DNA of 5,379 nucleotides. It comes from Glaciimonas sp. GTDB taxonomy: Bacteria; Pseudomonadota; Gammaproteobacteria; Burkholderiales; Burkholderiaceae. The stretch is taken from assembly GCA_014377145.1 (NCBI GenBank), contig JACMQE010000219.1, positions 1 to 5,379 of the forward strand. Reading direction: 5' to 3'. The position numbers and the translations under genes were made by a program. Shown here in pieces: positions 1 to 5,379 of this stretch. The notes under the pieces were generated by a model. That model did no database searches and had not been told where the DNA came from. It was given only the letters and a program-made list of their open reading frames with translations. Position 1 is the stretch's first letter, and the number at the start of each line of letters is the position of its first letter.

Positions 1-110
1 AAGTCATACCACTCAAATACTGTGCCGAGTGATGATGCAAAAATGACTTTTCGTTCTTCTGTTGTAATGCCGTGTGAAGGGATATTTCCTTTCGCAAGAC
101 TGTTTGCCAT
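1..110 (-). CDS. MHS-type MFS transporter, N-terminal fragment (runs off window)
   Basis: The minus strand from 110 reads 36 codons beginning MANSLAKG and ending in SSLGTVFEWYD, then leaves the window. The S-S-x-G-T-x-F-E-W-Y-D block just before the first membrane helix is the hallmark of the metabolite:H+ symporter (MHS) branch of the major facilitator superfamily (ProP, ShiA, KgtP and relatives), inner-membrane permeases of about 430 residues with 12 helices. A hydrophilic leader of about 20 residues before this block is normal for the family. The ATG is supported by a Shine-Dalgarno AAGGAG six bases upstream. No lesion is seen in the visible part, so it may be functional. The substrate cannot be told from this fragment; MHS members carry organic acids, betaines, shikimate or sugars. 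Confidence 0.75.
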   Translation of the reverse strand, partial: MANSLAKGNIPSHGITTEERKVIFASSLGTVFEWYD

Positions 111-116
111 GTTTGT

Positions 117-122
117 CTCCTT
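117..122 (-). promoter_or_regulatory. Shine-Dalgarno for the MHS transporter
   Basis: On the minus strand, AAGGAG lies six bases before the ATG at 110. It fixes this start and is the strongest ribosome-binding site in the window. The roughly 220 bases upstream (123-344) hold no recognisable gene and no clear sigma-70 promoter pair that I would defend. Confidence 0.6.
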
Positions 123-344
123 GATTATTAATTTTTGTTTTGACCAACCCTATTTACAACCGAAGCTACCGAAGTCACTATTACGTACCGACTTTAATGT
201 GAAAACAGGATTTGTATCGGTTTATTGTATGGATATGAAAGGATAGAGTGTGCGACCATAAGCTTACGTAAATCTTGCTTGAAACTTACAAGCTGGGGAA
301 ATGTGGCTATAGAGAATGCATGCTTTGGGGATTGAAAACAGCAT

Positions 345-593
345 CGAATTTAATTGTGTGCAATGCAGATGACGATTTTGCATAATCCTTAAACATAATA
401 CGTTGGCAAAAAAATTTAATGAAAGTGTTATGAATATCATAGGGAAAGCAGATTGACGCATAATCACGCTTATCTTGTTGAGAACGGGAAATCTGATACG
501 AAAATTCCTGATTTCCAAGAGGATTATCGCGCTTTTGGGAGATATTCAAATAAAACTGAGTCAGTTATTTTCTTCTCTGAAGTGCATTCGCAA
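345..593 (-). pseudogene. possible Crp/Fnr-type regulator, C-terminal remnant
   Basis: Read on the minus strand with frame changes, this stretch gives, in order, LRMHFREE, then after a stop LTQFYLNISQKR (from 564), then NQEFSYQISRSQQD, and, after a shift, QNRHLH (about 380-363). The order and spacing resemble the C-terminal part of Fnr-like activators: a dimer-helix end of the form EERLAxFLLNLSxR, an EFxLxMSRxDI lead into the helix-turn-helix, and a last strand of the form GLIxVxNRHL. The recognition helix itself is poorly preserved. At least one stop (TAA before LTQ) and two frameshifts make a working protein impossible. Two overlapping minus-strand open frames here (264-518, 307-549) are pieces of this region and not separate genes. 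The assignment is from memory of the family and is tentative; the stretch could be plain non-coding DNA. Confidence 0.35.
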
Positions 594-619
594 TGCGGGA
601 AATAGTACGCTAAATTTGG

Positions 620-1660
620 CTAGCTTATGCCCAACTTGCGATATCCGATATCTTCTAGGCTAAAAATTTTCCTTTTGTCGTCGTAAGAGAAAATCTCTGC
701 GTAGTGTACCCAGCGGATAATAGCGTCTATTGTTTTTTTCAGCGGCATCATCGCTCAAATAATCTTCTAGCTCCTGCTGGAAGTGGGCACACAGGACACA
801 TTGACTTTTACGCTCTTACAGGATTGATTTGATGCGTGCTGCCAAAGGAACCTGAAGAAGAAGTTGCTTTGTAAAGACTTACTTGGGCTGCTGAACTCCA
901 TACCCAATGTGGTAAGGGTGATGTCCCCTTCTTTCATGTCGGCGAACCCGAAGTATGCAGCACTTCTGCTACAGGAAATAGACCATCGATTTCGAGATGT
1001 AGATATACGCCGAAATGTCGGGCATATCTGCACGGCTACTGTAAGCTGCAGCAGCCAGCGTTTCTAGCAGACACCTGCCATCAAGTTGGTCGATACAGGA
1101 TTGAGACGATTGCCAAGTTCCAGTGTGGGACCATTGCGATTTGAAACTAAGGGTAGTCTGGCAGTCATTTTGGCGTAGATATCATCGACTAGCTGACGGA
1201 ACGCTGTGTCTAGCCGATTCCAAGGATGAGCGAAAGGTACCTTAATCTCTGCAATGATCCGGCCAGGATTTGATTACAAGACCACAATCCTATCGGACAT
1301 GAATACCGCTTCTTCGATGTTATGTGTGACAATCAATATCGACTTGATAAGCAAGCGGCCGTCATTCCACAGATCAAATAGATTGGTACGTAATTGTCTT
1401 AGCAGTAAGCACATCCAGCGCCGAAAATGGCTCATCCATCAGCAATAAAGTGAGATCGACGACGAACGCTCTGGCAAAGCCGACTCGTTGGCGCATCCCG
1501 CCGTGTAGGTGGCAGTGTGAATACTGACGCTGTTTGATATGATGCAGAGCCCAAAGATGCTACGAAGAAAATACGCGGTCGAGTTGCGTTCTGGAAGGGT
1601 ATAAAAGTTATCCAGTGAAGTCTCTTTAGGTGGCCATTTTTGGGCTGCCATGACAGACTG
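620..1660 (-). pseudogene. ABC transporter ATPase, NitT/TauT-like with C-terminal AAA-associated domain, degraded
   Basis: Minus-strand frames stitched together give a recognisable ATPase. The signature motif is [12 protein letters not shown] (near 1500, LSGG changed to LHGG). Walker B and D-loop follow as [16 protein letters not shown] (about 1450-1403), then [14 protein letters not shown], the H-loop IVTHNIEEAV (about 1330-1300) and SNPGRIIAEI. The C-terminal extension reads NPVSTNLMAG, LETLAAAAYSSRADMPDIS, GFADMKEGDITLT, LLLQVPLAARI, ELEDYLSDDAAEK and YAEIFSYDD, ending at a stop at 620. That extension matches the AAA-associated C-terminal domain (AAA_assoc_C) on ATPases of nitrate/sulfonate/bicarbonate-type importers. 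Visible lesions: an extra base near 1400, a stop at 1274-1276, a frameshift near 1068, further shifts near 960-1000, a stop at 816-818, and an extra A in a 7-base run at 732-738. The Walker A half is absent: upstream of about 1660 the sequence is unrelated and IS5 debris begins. Substrate unknown. Confidence 0.9.
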
Positions 1661-1772
1661 GTCGATTGCCTACTGACCGCAAGCCCTTGATCTGTCGAAA
1701 TGAGGAAATTTAAAAAACAGAGGAAAATTCTCTCTCCCGCCTACGCTTAAGATCCTATTCCAAATCTTTGTA

Positions 1773-2250
1773 AAATCGACTCAAGAGTAAAATGAGGAAC
1801 ACGAAATTAACAAACTATAGGCTAGTATTTAATAGCTCTTCACAGTTTTTCTACATTCTCCTATATTTTTCAAGCCAAACAAAAGAGCGTTCGACCACCC
1901 AGCGTTGTGGCGTCACAGCAAAGTTAGAGTGCATTGGGCTTTGCAATTTCTACCGAGTACCTCGTGGACACCATCTGCAAAAAGCTTGCCGGTCATGTCA
2001 TCGGTATTGTGTTGTTGGATGAATGCCTGAAGTTCAACTATATTCGATAAGGAAAATGGTATGAATATCATTGCTTTTCATTTAATCTTTCACATTACAC
2101 AAACGAACATTTTGAATATAGTTGAACTTCAGGCATTTTTTATTTAGTGAGTCACCTGTATGGCCACGATGAGAACCTTCAATTCCCTGGAGGAGGCTTT
2201 CGAATCGCCCCCATTACTCGATGGCGTCGAGCCTTAACGGTCCCTCTTCT
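1773..2250 (-). mobile_element. IS5-family insertion sequence remnant (transposase fragments)
   Basis: Two separated pieces of a DDE transposase are readable on the minus strand. The N-terminal piece (about 2213-2148) gives WGRFESLL, then GIEGSHRGHTGDS, matching the W-x-R-x-E-x-L-L-x-G...RG-x-T start of IS5-type transposases. The C-terminal piece gives KLFADG (near 1985-1968, the segment with the second catalytic Asp). After a frame change it gives RWVVERSFVWLEKYRRM at 1904, then KNCEELLNTSL and FVNFVFLILLLSRF ending at 1773. RWVVERSF-W is diagnostic of the family. Two stops interrupt the C-terminal piece (after RRM and after NTSL). A full-length transposase would be about 250-280 residues; roughly 140 residues between the two pieces are missing, replaced by AT-rich DNA inside an inverted repeat. 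I could not find convincing terminal inverted repeats or a target duplication. The element abuts the truncated 5' end of the ABC ATPase pseudogene, so its insertion may have removed that end. Confidence 0.75.
2022..2137. repeat. perfect 24-bp inverted repeat with 68-bp spacer
   Basis: Positions 2022-2045 (starting AATGCCTGAAG) are the exact reverse complement of 2114-2137 (ending CTTCAGGCATT). The spacer 2046-2113 is AT-rich and has no ORF of note. The left arm lies where the transposase C-terminal piece begins and, on the minus strand, can be read as NIVELQAF; the right arm ends 11 bases before the N-terminal piece. The unit therefore fills the gap in the IS remnant. On the plus strand the right arm runs into six Ts (2136-2141), so a transcript could fold into a long hairpin with a terminator-like end, although the large loop is unlike a normal intrinsic terminator. 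It could be an inverted duplication made during the deletion, or a MITE-like insert; no flanking target duplication is visible. Confidence 0.9.
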
Positions 2251-2688
2251 TGCCTGAGACATGGAAAACCTGCCTACACTAACCAACCAGTATACTTTCT
2301 TATATTTTGGCAGACTCTTTCAAGAAGCAGTTCTGGCTTTTCAACTGGGGATTCTGGATTGTGAATATGGCCTACGTTGCGTGGCATTCTGGCATCGCAC
2401 CCGCCAAAGTCAATGTGGGAGCCTACAGCAAAAAACTTTGCTCGTCACCAACTCATAATTCCAGAAGTTTCGGTTTCTTCCTTTTCTACACAAGGCAGCG
2501 TACGCTTTCGCCATCCGCGAGATTGCTGCCTTAGTGAGCGTACAGTTCCGTCACATCTGGGAGAGACCACATTCTTATTGAGGCATGCATTGCTCGCATT
2601 CTGACTTGGCCTGCTTCTCAAAACTCTTAAGTGCGATTACTGTAGCTAGTTGGGTACGAGAATAAAGTTTTTTGAATGCATCCACCTT
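2251..2688. other. no recognisable gene (about 440 bp)
   Basis: Three plus-strand frames stay open for 65-75 codons (2261-2458, 2307-2534, 2377-2604), and one minus-strand frame is open for about 70 codons over 2440-2280, so openness does not pick a strand. The plus frame at 2307 contains a Trp/Phe-rich hydrophobic segment (FWLFNWGFWIVNMAYVAW) that could be a membrane helix, but it has no clear Shine-Dalgarno and I match it to no family. The right part (2440-2688) can be read on the minus strand as a continuation of the small exported-protein frame, interrupted by TAA at 2575-2577 and by a TGA. I treat the whole stretch as decayed or non-coding. Confidence 0.4.
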
Positions 2689-2859
2689 TTATTTGTTTTT
2701 GTCGATATTGTTTTGCATTTCGTTAGACGACATGTTTTGTGTGCAAAGTGTTAACGCTGGAGAGCTTGGGGTACGTTGTACGACATTTGTTTCTGCATAC
2801 ACAAAACAAGTTGATAAAAAATCGATTAGAGCAAATAAAACAAGAGTGGCAGCTTTCAT
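2689..2859 (-). CDS. small exported protein, 56 residues (possibly stub of a longer gene)
   Basis: The frame starts at ATG 2859 with AAAGGA eight bases upstream and ends at TAA 2689. Residues 1-22 form a textbook signal peptide: MKAATLVLFALIDFLSTCF, then VYA as a likely signal peptidase I site, leaving ETNVVQRTPSSPALTLCTQN and a polar tail ending NIDKNK. The mature part would be only 34 residues with one Cys, so a Sec-exported periplasmic or secreted peptide is the simplest reading. In-frame sequence beyond the stop still looks protein-like (VDAFKKLYSRTQLATVIALK, then SFEKQAKSECEQC, to the next stop at 2575), so TAA 2689 may be a nonsense mutation in a longer gene. It lies 26 bases behind the frame ending at 2886 and may have been cotranscribed with it. 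No family recognised. Confidence 0.4.
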   Translation of the reverse strand: MKAATLVLFALIDFLSTCFVYAETNVVQRTPSSPALTLCTQNMSSNEMQNNIDKNK

Positions 2860-2867
2860 TAGTATAT

Positions 2868-2873
2868 TCCTTT
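2868..2873 (-). promoter_or_regulatory. Shine-Dalgarno for the small exported protein
   Basis: AAAGGA on the minus strand sits eight bases before the ATG at 2859. Together with the signal peptide that follows directly, it is the main reason to believe this start. Confidence 0.45.
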
Positions 2874-2885
2874 ATAAATTTCGCC

Positions 2886-3107
2886 CTATTTCCGGCATTG
2901 TACTGGTGGACTATAATATAGCACTGCATCTGTGGTGTTTTTATACATACACCATCTGATGGTAATTTCCAATCTTTTCAGCAGCATTCTGATCCCATGT
3001 ATATTACAATTGGGAACCGTAAAAATCCTCGATATCATCTCAAGACCACGTTTTTTGGCACTAAGTAATACAGCTGTAGATACCACAATACTGAGTTGCC
3101 GTACCAT
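2886..3107 (-). pseudogene. possible broken exported protein or lipoprotein gene
   Basis: A 73-codon minus-strand frame begins MVRQLSIVVSTAVLLSA, which resembles a signal peptide with a lipobox (L-L-S-A before a Cys), but the next residues are KKRGLEM and no Cys follows. One frame over, the sequence after this point reads QKTWS, a stop, DDIEDFYGSQL, a stop, then YTWDQNAAEKIGNYHQMVYV. That is polar and protein-like, as would be expected if a base was lost or gained right after the lipobox. I therefore read it as a frameshifted lipoprotein or exported protein. Against this, there is no good Shine-Dalgarno (the bases before the ATG are TTTAATAAAAA) and no family match. It would be transcribed divergently from the ArsR gene and precede the small exported ORF by 26 bases. 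Confidence 0.3.
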
Positions 3108-3130
3108 TTTTTATTAAACGGCCAAGGCCA

Positions 3131-3138
3131 CCCCCCCC
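3131..3138. repeat. homopolymer tract of eight C
   Basis: Eight consecutive C (eight G on the minus strand) lie in the intergenic space between two divergent reading frames: 24 bases before the minus-strand start at 3107 and 44 bases before the ArsR start at 3183. It is the longest G/C homopolymer in the window. Such tracts are slippage-prone; it is also a place where sequencing error is likely. Confidence 0.9.
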
Positions 3139-3155
3139 AGCGCTCGAGTGGCGCT
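3139..3155. promoter_or_regulatory. possible operator palindrome upstream of arsR-type gene
   Basis: AGCGC at 3139 and GCGCT at 3151 form a 5-bp inverted repeat with a 7-base spacer containing CTCGAG. The centre is about 36 bases before the ArsR start, where an autoregulating ArsR repressor would be expected to bind. ArsR operators are usually longer, AT-richer imperfect palindromes, so this is a weak candidate. Confidence 0.25.
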
Positions 3156-3182
3156 AAGCATAAGTGGCAGCCGATTCAGATT

Positions 3183-3479
3183 ATGCATTTGAATCCAGAA
3201 CAAAGCACTTGCCAATCTGGGAAGGCGGCAGATATATTTCAATGGCTAGAAACGCCGGCCGAGTATTTTTCCGAGCAGGAATACCCGCTTAATTTTGGCG
3301 TATGTTGCGGTTTGATCGATCGGCGCATCAGACTATCTCAGCCCACAGTTTCTGCACATTTAGCAACTTTGCAATGTGCAGAGTTAGTGATCATCAAGCG
3401 TGTCGAGCAATGGATTTTTCATAAATGTAATGAAGAAACAATTCAAGCCTTCCTTGCCCACCTCCATATTGAATTGTAA
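3183..3479 (+). CDS. ArsR-family winged-helix transcriptional repressor, 98 residues
   Basis: The product begins MHLNPEQ and ends LAHLHIEL. The order is an N-terminal helix (ADIFQWLETPAEYF, about 16-29), EYPLNFGVCCGLI (33-45), the recognition helix LSQPTVSAHLATLQ (51-64) and a beta-wing LVIIKRVEQWIFHKCNEE (68-85). This fits a subgroup of ArsR proteins that repress exporter and oxidoreductase genes; SQPTVSxHLxxL is the usual HTH core. I chose ATG 3183 because NPEQ directly after the start is how I recall these proteins beginning; an in-frame ATG at 3096 would add 29 residues crossing the C8 tract, unlike the family. No clear Shine-Dalgarno precedes 3183. Several normally conserved positions look altered (AGL to AEL, RVGQW to RVEQW, QRA to QCA), so the protein may be decaying despite an open frame. 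It lies just before an MFS remnant and an ene-reductase pseudogene on the same strand, its likely former targets. Confidence 0.8.
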   Translation: MHLNPEQSTCQSGKAADIFQWLETPAEYFSEQEYPLNFGVCCGLIDRRIRLSQPTVSAHLATLQCAELVIIKRVEQWIFHKCNEETIQAFLAHLHIEL

Positions 3480-3480
3480 C

Positions 3481-3621
3481 GGGGCAATGGGTATTGTTTT
3501 TGCATTGGTTTCTGGCTTTGTGATCGGTCCCCGCTTTGGTCTAGAGGCCTTGCCGCTGGTAGCGAGTGCACTAACTACATTGTTGTTTATTTTGTGCGGC
3601 GCGCCCAGAAAGGCATTTTAG
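3481..3621 (+). pseudogene. MFS exporter, C-terminal remnant (last two helices)
   Basis: Starting immediately after the ArsR stop, one plus-strand frame reads GAMGIVFALVSGFVIG, PRFGLEALPLVASALTTLL, then FILCGAPRKAF and a TAG at 3619. Two hydrophobic helices joined by a short loop with a G-L-x-A-L-P-L-V motif match the end of DHA1/AraJ-like MFS drug or sugar efflux permeases (the pattern NxGNAxGAxxGGxVI...GLxALPxVA). The first ten or so helices are missing; the remnant begins within two bases of the ArsR stop, which suggests a large deletion between the two genes. Nothing here could be a functional transporter. The family call rests on this single motif and hydrophobicity; another integral membrane protein is possible. 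Confidence 0.4.
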
Positions 3622-3650
3622 TAATAACAATTTTCAGCAGTTTCTTTGGC

Positions 3651-3671
3651 GATGGGCTGATCCCATTTTTT
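3651..3671 (+). terminator. possible intrinsic terminator between MFS remnant and OYE pseudogene
   Basis: ATGGG at 3652 pairs with CCCAT at 3662 across the 5-base loop CTGAT, with one added G-T pair outside, and runs directly into six Ts (3666-3671). The stem is short but GC-rich at the loop end. It lies 30 bases after the MFS stop and just before the first readable OYE codons, so it could equally be a chance palindrome in the decayed leader. Confidence 0.35.
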
Positions 3672-3672
3672 G

Positions 3673-4572
<900 letters not shown>

Positions 4573-4594
4573 ATACTAGTTGAAATGTAGTCGG

Positions 4595-4616
4595 GCAAAT
4601 AGCTTATGCTGTTTGC
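4595..4616. other. 9-bp stem-loop downstream of the OYE pseudogene
   Basis: GCAAATAGC (4595-4603) pairs with GCTGTTTGC (4608-4616), with one G-T pair, across a TTAT tetraloop. It begins 22 bases after the OYE stop. It has no proper T-tract (TTAATAT follows), so it may be an mRNA 3'-end stabilising hairpin or a weak terminator acting with the next hairpin. Confidence 0.5.
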
Positions 4617-4621
4617 TTAAT

Positions 4622-4660
4622 ATCGTGAATCGACAAGTACATTCTGTTCGCGATTTTTTT
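4622..4660 (+). terminator. intrinsic terminator candidate for the arsR/OYE unit
   Basis: ATCGTGAA (4622-4629) pairs with TTCGCGAT (4647-4654), with one G-T pair, and the stem runs straight into seven Ts ending at 4660. The 17-base loop is longer than usual but contains a further GAAT/ATTC pairing. Position (about 50 bases after the last OYE codon, before the convergent nnrD) and T-tract orientation fit transcription from the left. Confidence 0.5.
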
Positions 4661-4677
4661 GTTGCATTATTTTGGCT

Positions 4678-4692
4678 TATGCATTTTGCATA
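4678..4692. repeat. small perfect palindrome TATGCA-TTT-TGCATA
   Basis: This is a 6-bp perfect inverted repeat with a 3-base spacer in the AT-rich gap between the OYE terminator and the nnrD stop. No T-tract flanks it on either strand, so it is not an obvious terminator of nnrD, and it may be chance in AT-rich sequence. Confidence 0.35.
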
Positions 4693-4740
4693 GGACGTTA
4701 TTCCTGCTAGTTATTTACTCTTTTATTCACCATTTTCAGT

Positions 4741-5379
4741 TCAGTTTGTCAGTTTATTTAGCAAACTACGGACTACTGGAATCAGCTCCCCTGCGGTCAT
4801 CCCGACCGGACCAGTGCCTTGTGCGACCAGAATATCCGCTGCGCGACCATGCAGCCAGACTGCGCCTAGCGCAGCGTGCCAATCGGACCAACCTTGCGCC
4901 AATAACGCACCGCAAATACCAGACAACACATCACCGCTACCCCCTGTCGCTAACGCTGGATTACCTGTTAGATTGACCACCGCGTAGCCATCGGTGCGGG
5001 CAATGATACTGCCTGCACCTTTTAATACCACTACGGCATTAAAGCGTTGCGCCATGCTGCGGGCTGCTGCCAGACGTTCGGATTGAATTTCTGCCGTGCT
5101 AATGCCGAGCAAGCGTGCTGCCTCCGAAGGGTGCGGCGTCATTATTGTGATGGATCCCGCATCTCGACGATGTGTGATCAATTGCTGCAATGCTGGTTCA
5201 GTGGCAATTAAATTCAAGGCGTCGGCATCAAGAAGTAAATGGCTATGTGCTTTCAACGTTTTTACTAGCAACGCATGTGCCGGTTGTGACGTGCCTAATC
5301 CTGTGCCAACCACCAACGTCGCTGACGCCAAGTCCAATTCTGTGACATGCCGACACATTAACTCTGGTTGACCGCTATC
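4741..5379 (-). CDS. nnrD: ADP-dependent NAD(P)H-hydrate dehydratase, C-terminal 212 codons (5' end outside window)
   Basis: The enzyme repairs damaged NADH/NADPH by dehydrating the S-epimer of the hydrate at the expense of ADP, in the cytosol; it is a ribokinase-fold (YjeF C-terminal/carbohydrate-kinase-like) protein. The frame is open to the window edge, and the residues before the internal Met at 5358 (SGQPEL, running into M) fit the family, so the true start lies beyond 5379. Visible motifs, counting from the edge: VVGTGLG (about 23-29), LLLDADALNL (48-57), MTPHPSEAARLLG (80-92), VVLKGAGSIIA (117-127), the signature GNPALATGGSGDVLSG (139-154) with the catalytic Asp of GSGD near 150, and TGPVGMTAGEL near the end. 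GNPA replaces the commoner GNPG, a tolerable variant. No stop or frameshift is seen, in contrast to its neighbours. A fused N-terminal NnrE epimerase domain upstream is possible but not visible. It converges with the arsR/OYE unit, and I see no clear terminator of its own. Confidence 0.95.
   Translation of the reverse strand, partial: DSGQPELMCRHVTELDLASATLVVGTGLGTSQPAHALLVKTLKAHSHLLLDADALNLIATEPALQQLITHRRDAGSITIMTPHPSEAARLLGISTAEIQSERLAAARSMAQRFNAVVVLKGAGSIIARTDGYAVVNLTGNPALATGGSGDVLSGICGALLAQGWSDWHAALGAVWLHGRAADILVAQGTGPVGMTAGELIPVVRSLLNKLTN

Noticed and set aside
163..178. Direct repeat ACCGAAG-CT-ACCGAAG upstream of the MHS transporter, considered as an operator
   Set aside because: Only two 7-bp copies and no symmetry; not enough to claim a regulator site.
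430..441. 12-mer TATGAATATCAT shared with the inverted-repeat spacer near 2060
   Set aside because: Flanking sequence does not match; in AT-rich DNA a 12-bp coincidence is plausible, so no repeat family is claimed.
864..1067. Plus-strand frame antisense to the ABC ATPase remnant
   Set aside because: The minus strand carries the recognisable AAA-associated domain blocks; the plus frame has no motif or ribosome-binding site.
1792..2022. Plus-strand 76-codon frame with a hydrophobic start
   Set aside because: It lies antisense to the RWVVERSF transposase block; the reverse strand explains the sequence.
2441..2540. Minus-strand text KAAISRMAKAYAALCRKG considered as an IS605 TnpB N-terminus
   Set aside because: Similarity is limited to a short helix-like stretch; no zinc ribbon, RuvC motif or omega-RNA context follows.
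2261..2604. Three overlapping plus-strand frames considered as a small membrane protein or phage-type gene
   Set aside because: No Shine-Dalgarno, no family match, and the opposite strand is equally open; described as unrecognised instead.
5096..5371. Plus-strand 91-codon frame opposite nnrD
   Set aside because: It is antisense to well-conserved nnrD motifs and has no recognisable domain; a shadow of the real gene.

Overview
This 5.4 kb window looks like eroding accessory DNA in a Gram-negative bacterium, most likely a betaproteobacterium. The wording of the NnrD, OYE-type alkene reductase and ArsR proteins recalls Burkholderiales/Oxalobacteraceae, but that is recollection rather than a database result. 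Very little of the window reads as intact genes. The density of frameshifts, nonsense codons and internal deletions suggests a lineage losing genes, for example a host-restricted or recently bottlenecked one, or a local island of decay between conserved loci.

Left part (1-1770, all minus strand). The window opens inside the first 36 codons of an MHS-type major facilitator transporter with a good Shine-Dalgarno. Behind it lies a tentative remnant of a Crp/Fnr-type regulator C-terminus (about 345-593). Next is a very clear but shattered gene for a NitT/TauT-like ABC ATPase with the C-terminal AAA-associated domain (620 to about 1660). Its Walker A half is missing, at the point where insertion-sequence debris begins.

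Middle (1773-3110). An IS5-family transposase remnant on the minus strand is broken in the middle by a perfect 24-bp inverted repeat with a 68-bp AT-rich spacer (2022-2137). Positions 2251-2688 are open in several frames, but I recognise no gene there. Two short minus-strand reading frames follow, both starting with signal-peptide-like segments: 2886-3107 (probably a broken lipoprotein or exported protein) and 2689-2859 (a 56-residue exported peptide or the stub of a longer gene).

Right part (3110-4660, plus strand). An apparently intact small ArsR-type repressor sits behind an 8-C tract and a small palindrome. It is followed by the last helices of what looks like an MFS exporter, then an Old Yellow Enzyme (alkene reductase) pseudogene that is almost fully readable but carries at least two frameshifts, a nonsense codon and a roughly 50-residue deletion. 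This was probably once a repressor / exporter / ene-reductase detoxification cluster in which only the repressor frame survived. Two hairpins, one with a T-tract, close the unit.

Right edge (4741-5379, minus strand). This is the C-terminal 212 codons of an intact NnrD (ADP-dependent NAD(P)H-hydrate dehydratase), a housekeeping metabolite-repair enzyme convergent with the dead cluster. I did not find a novel functional system; the best candidates for a second look are the long inverted repeat inside the IS remnant and the small exported ORFs beside the poly-C tract.
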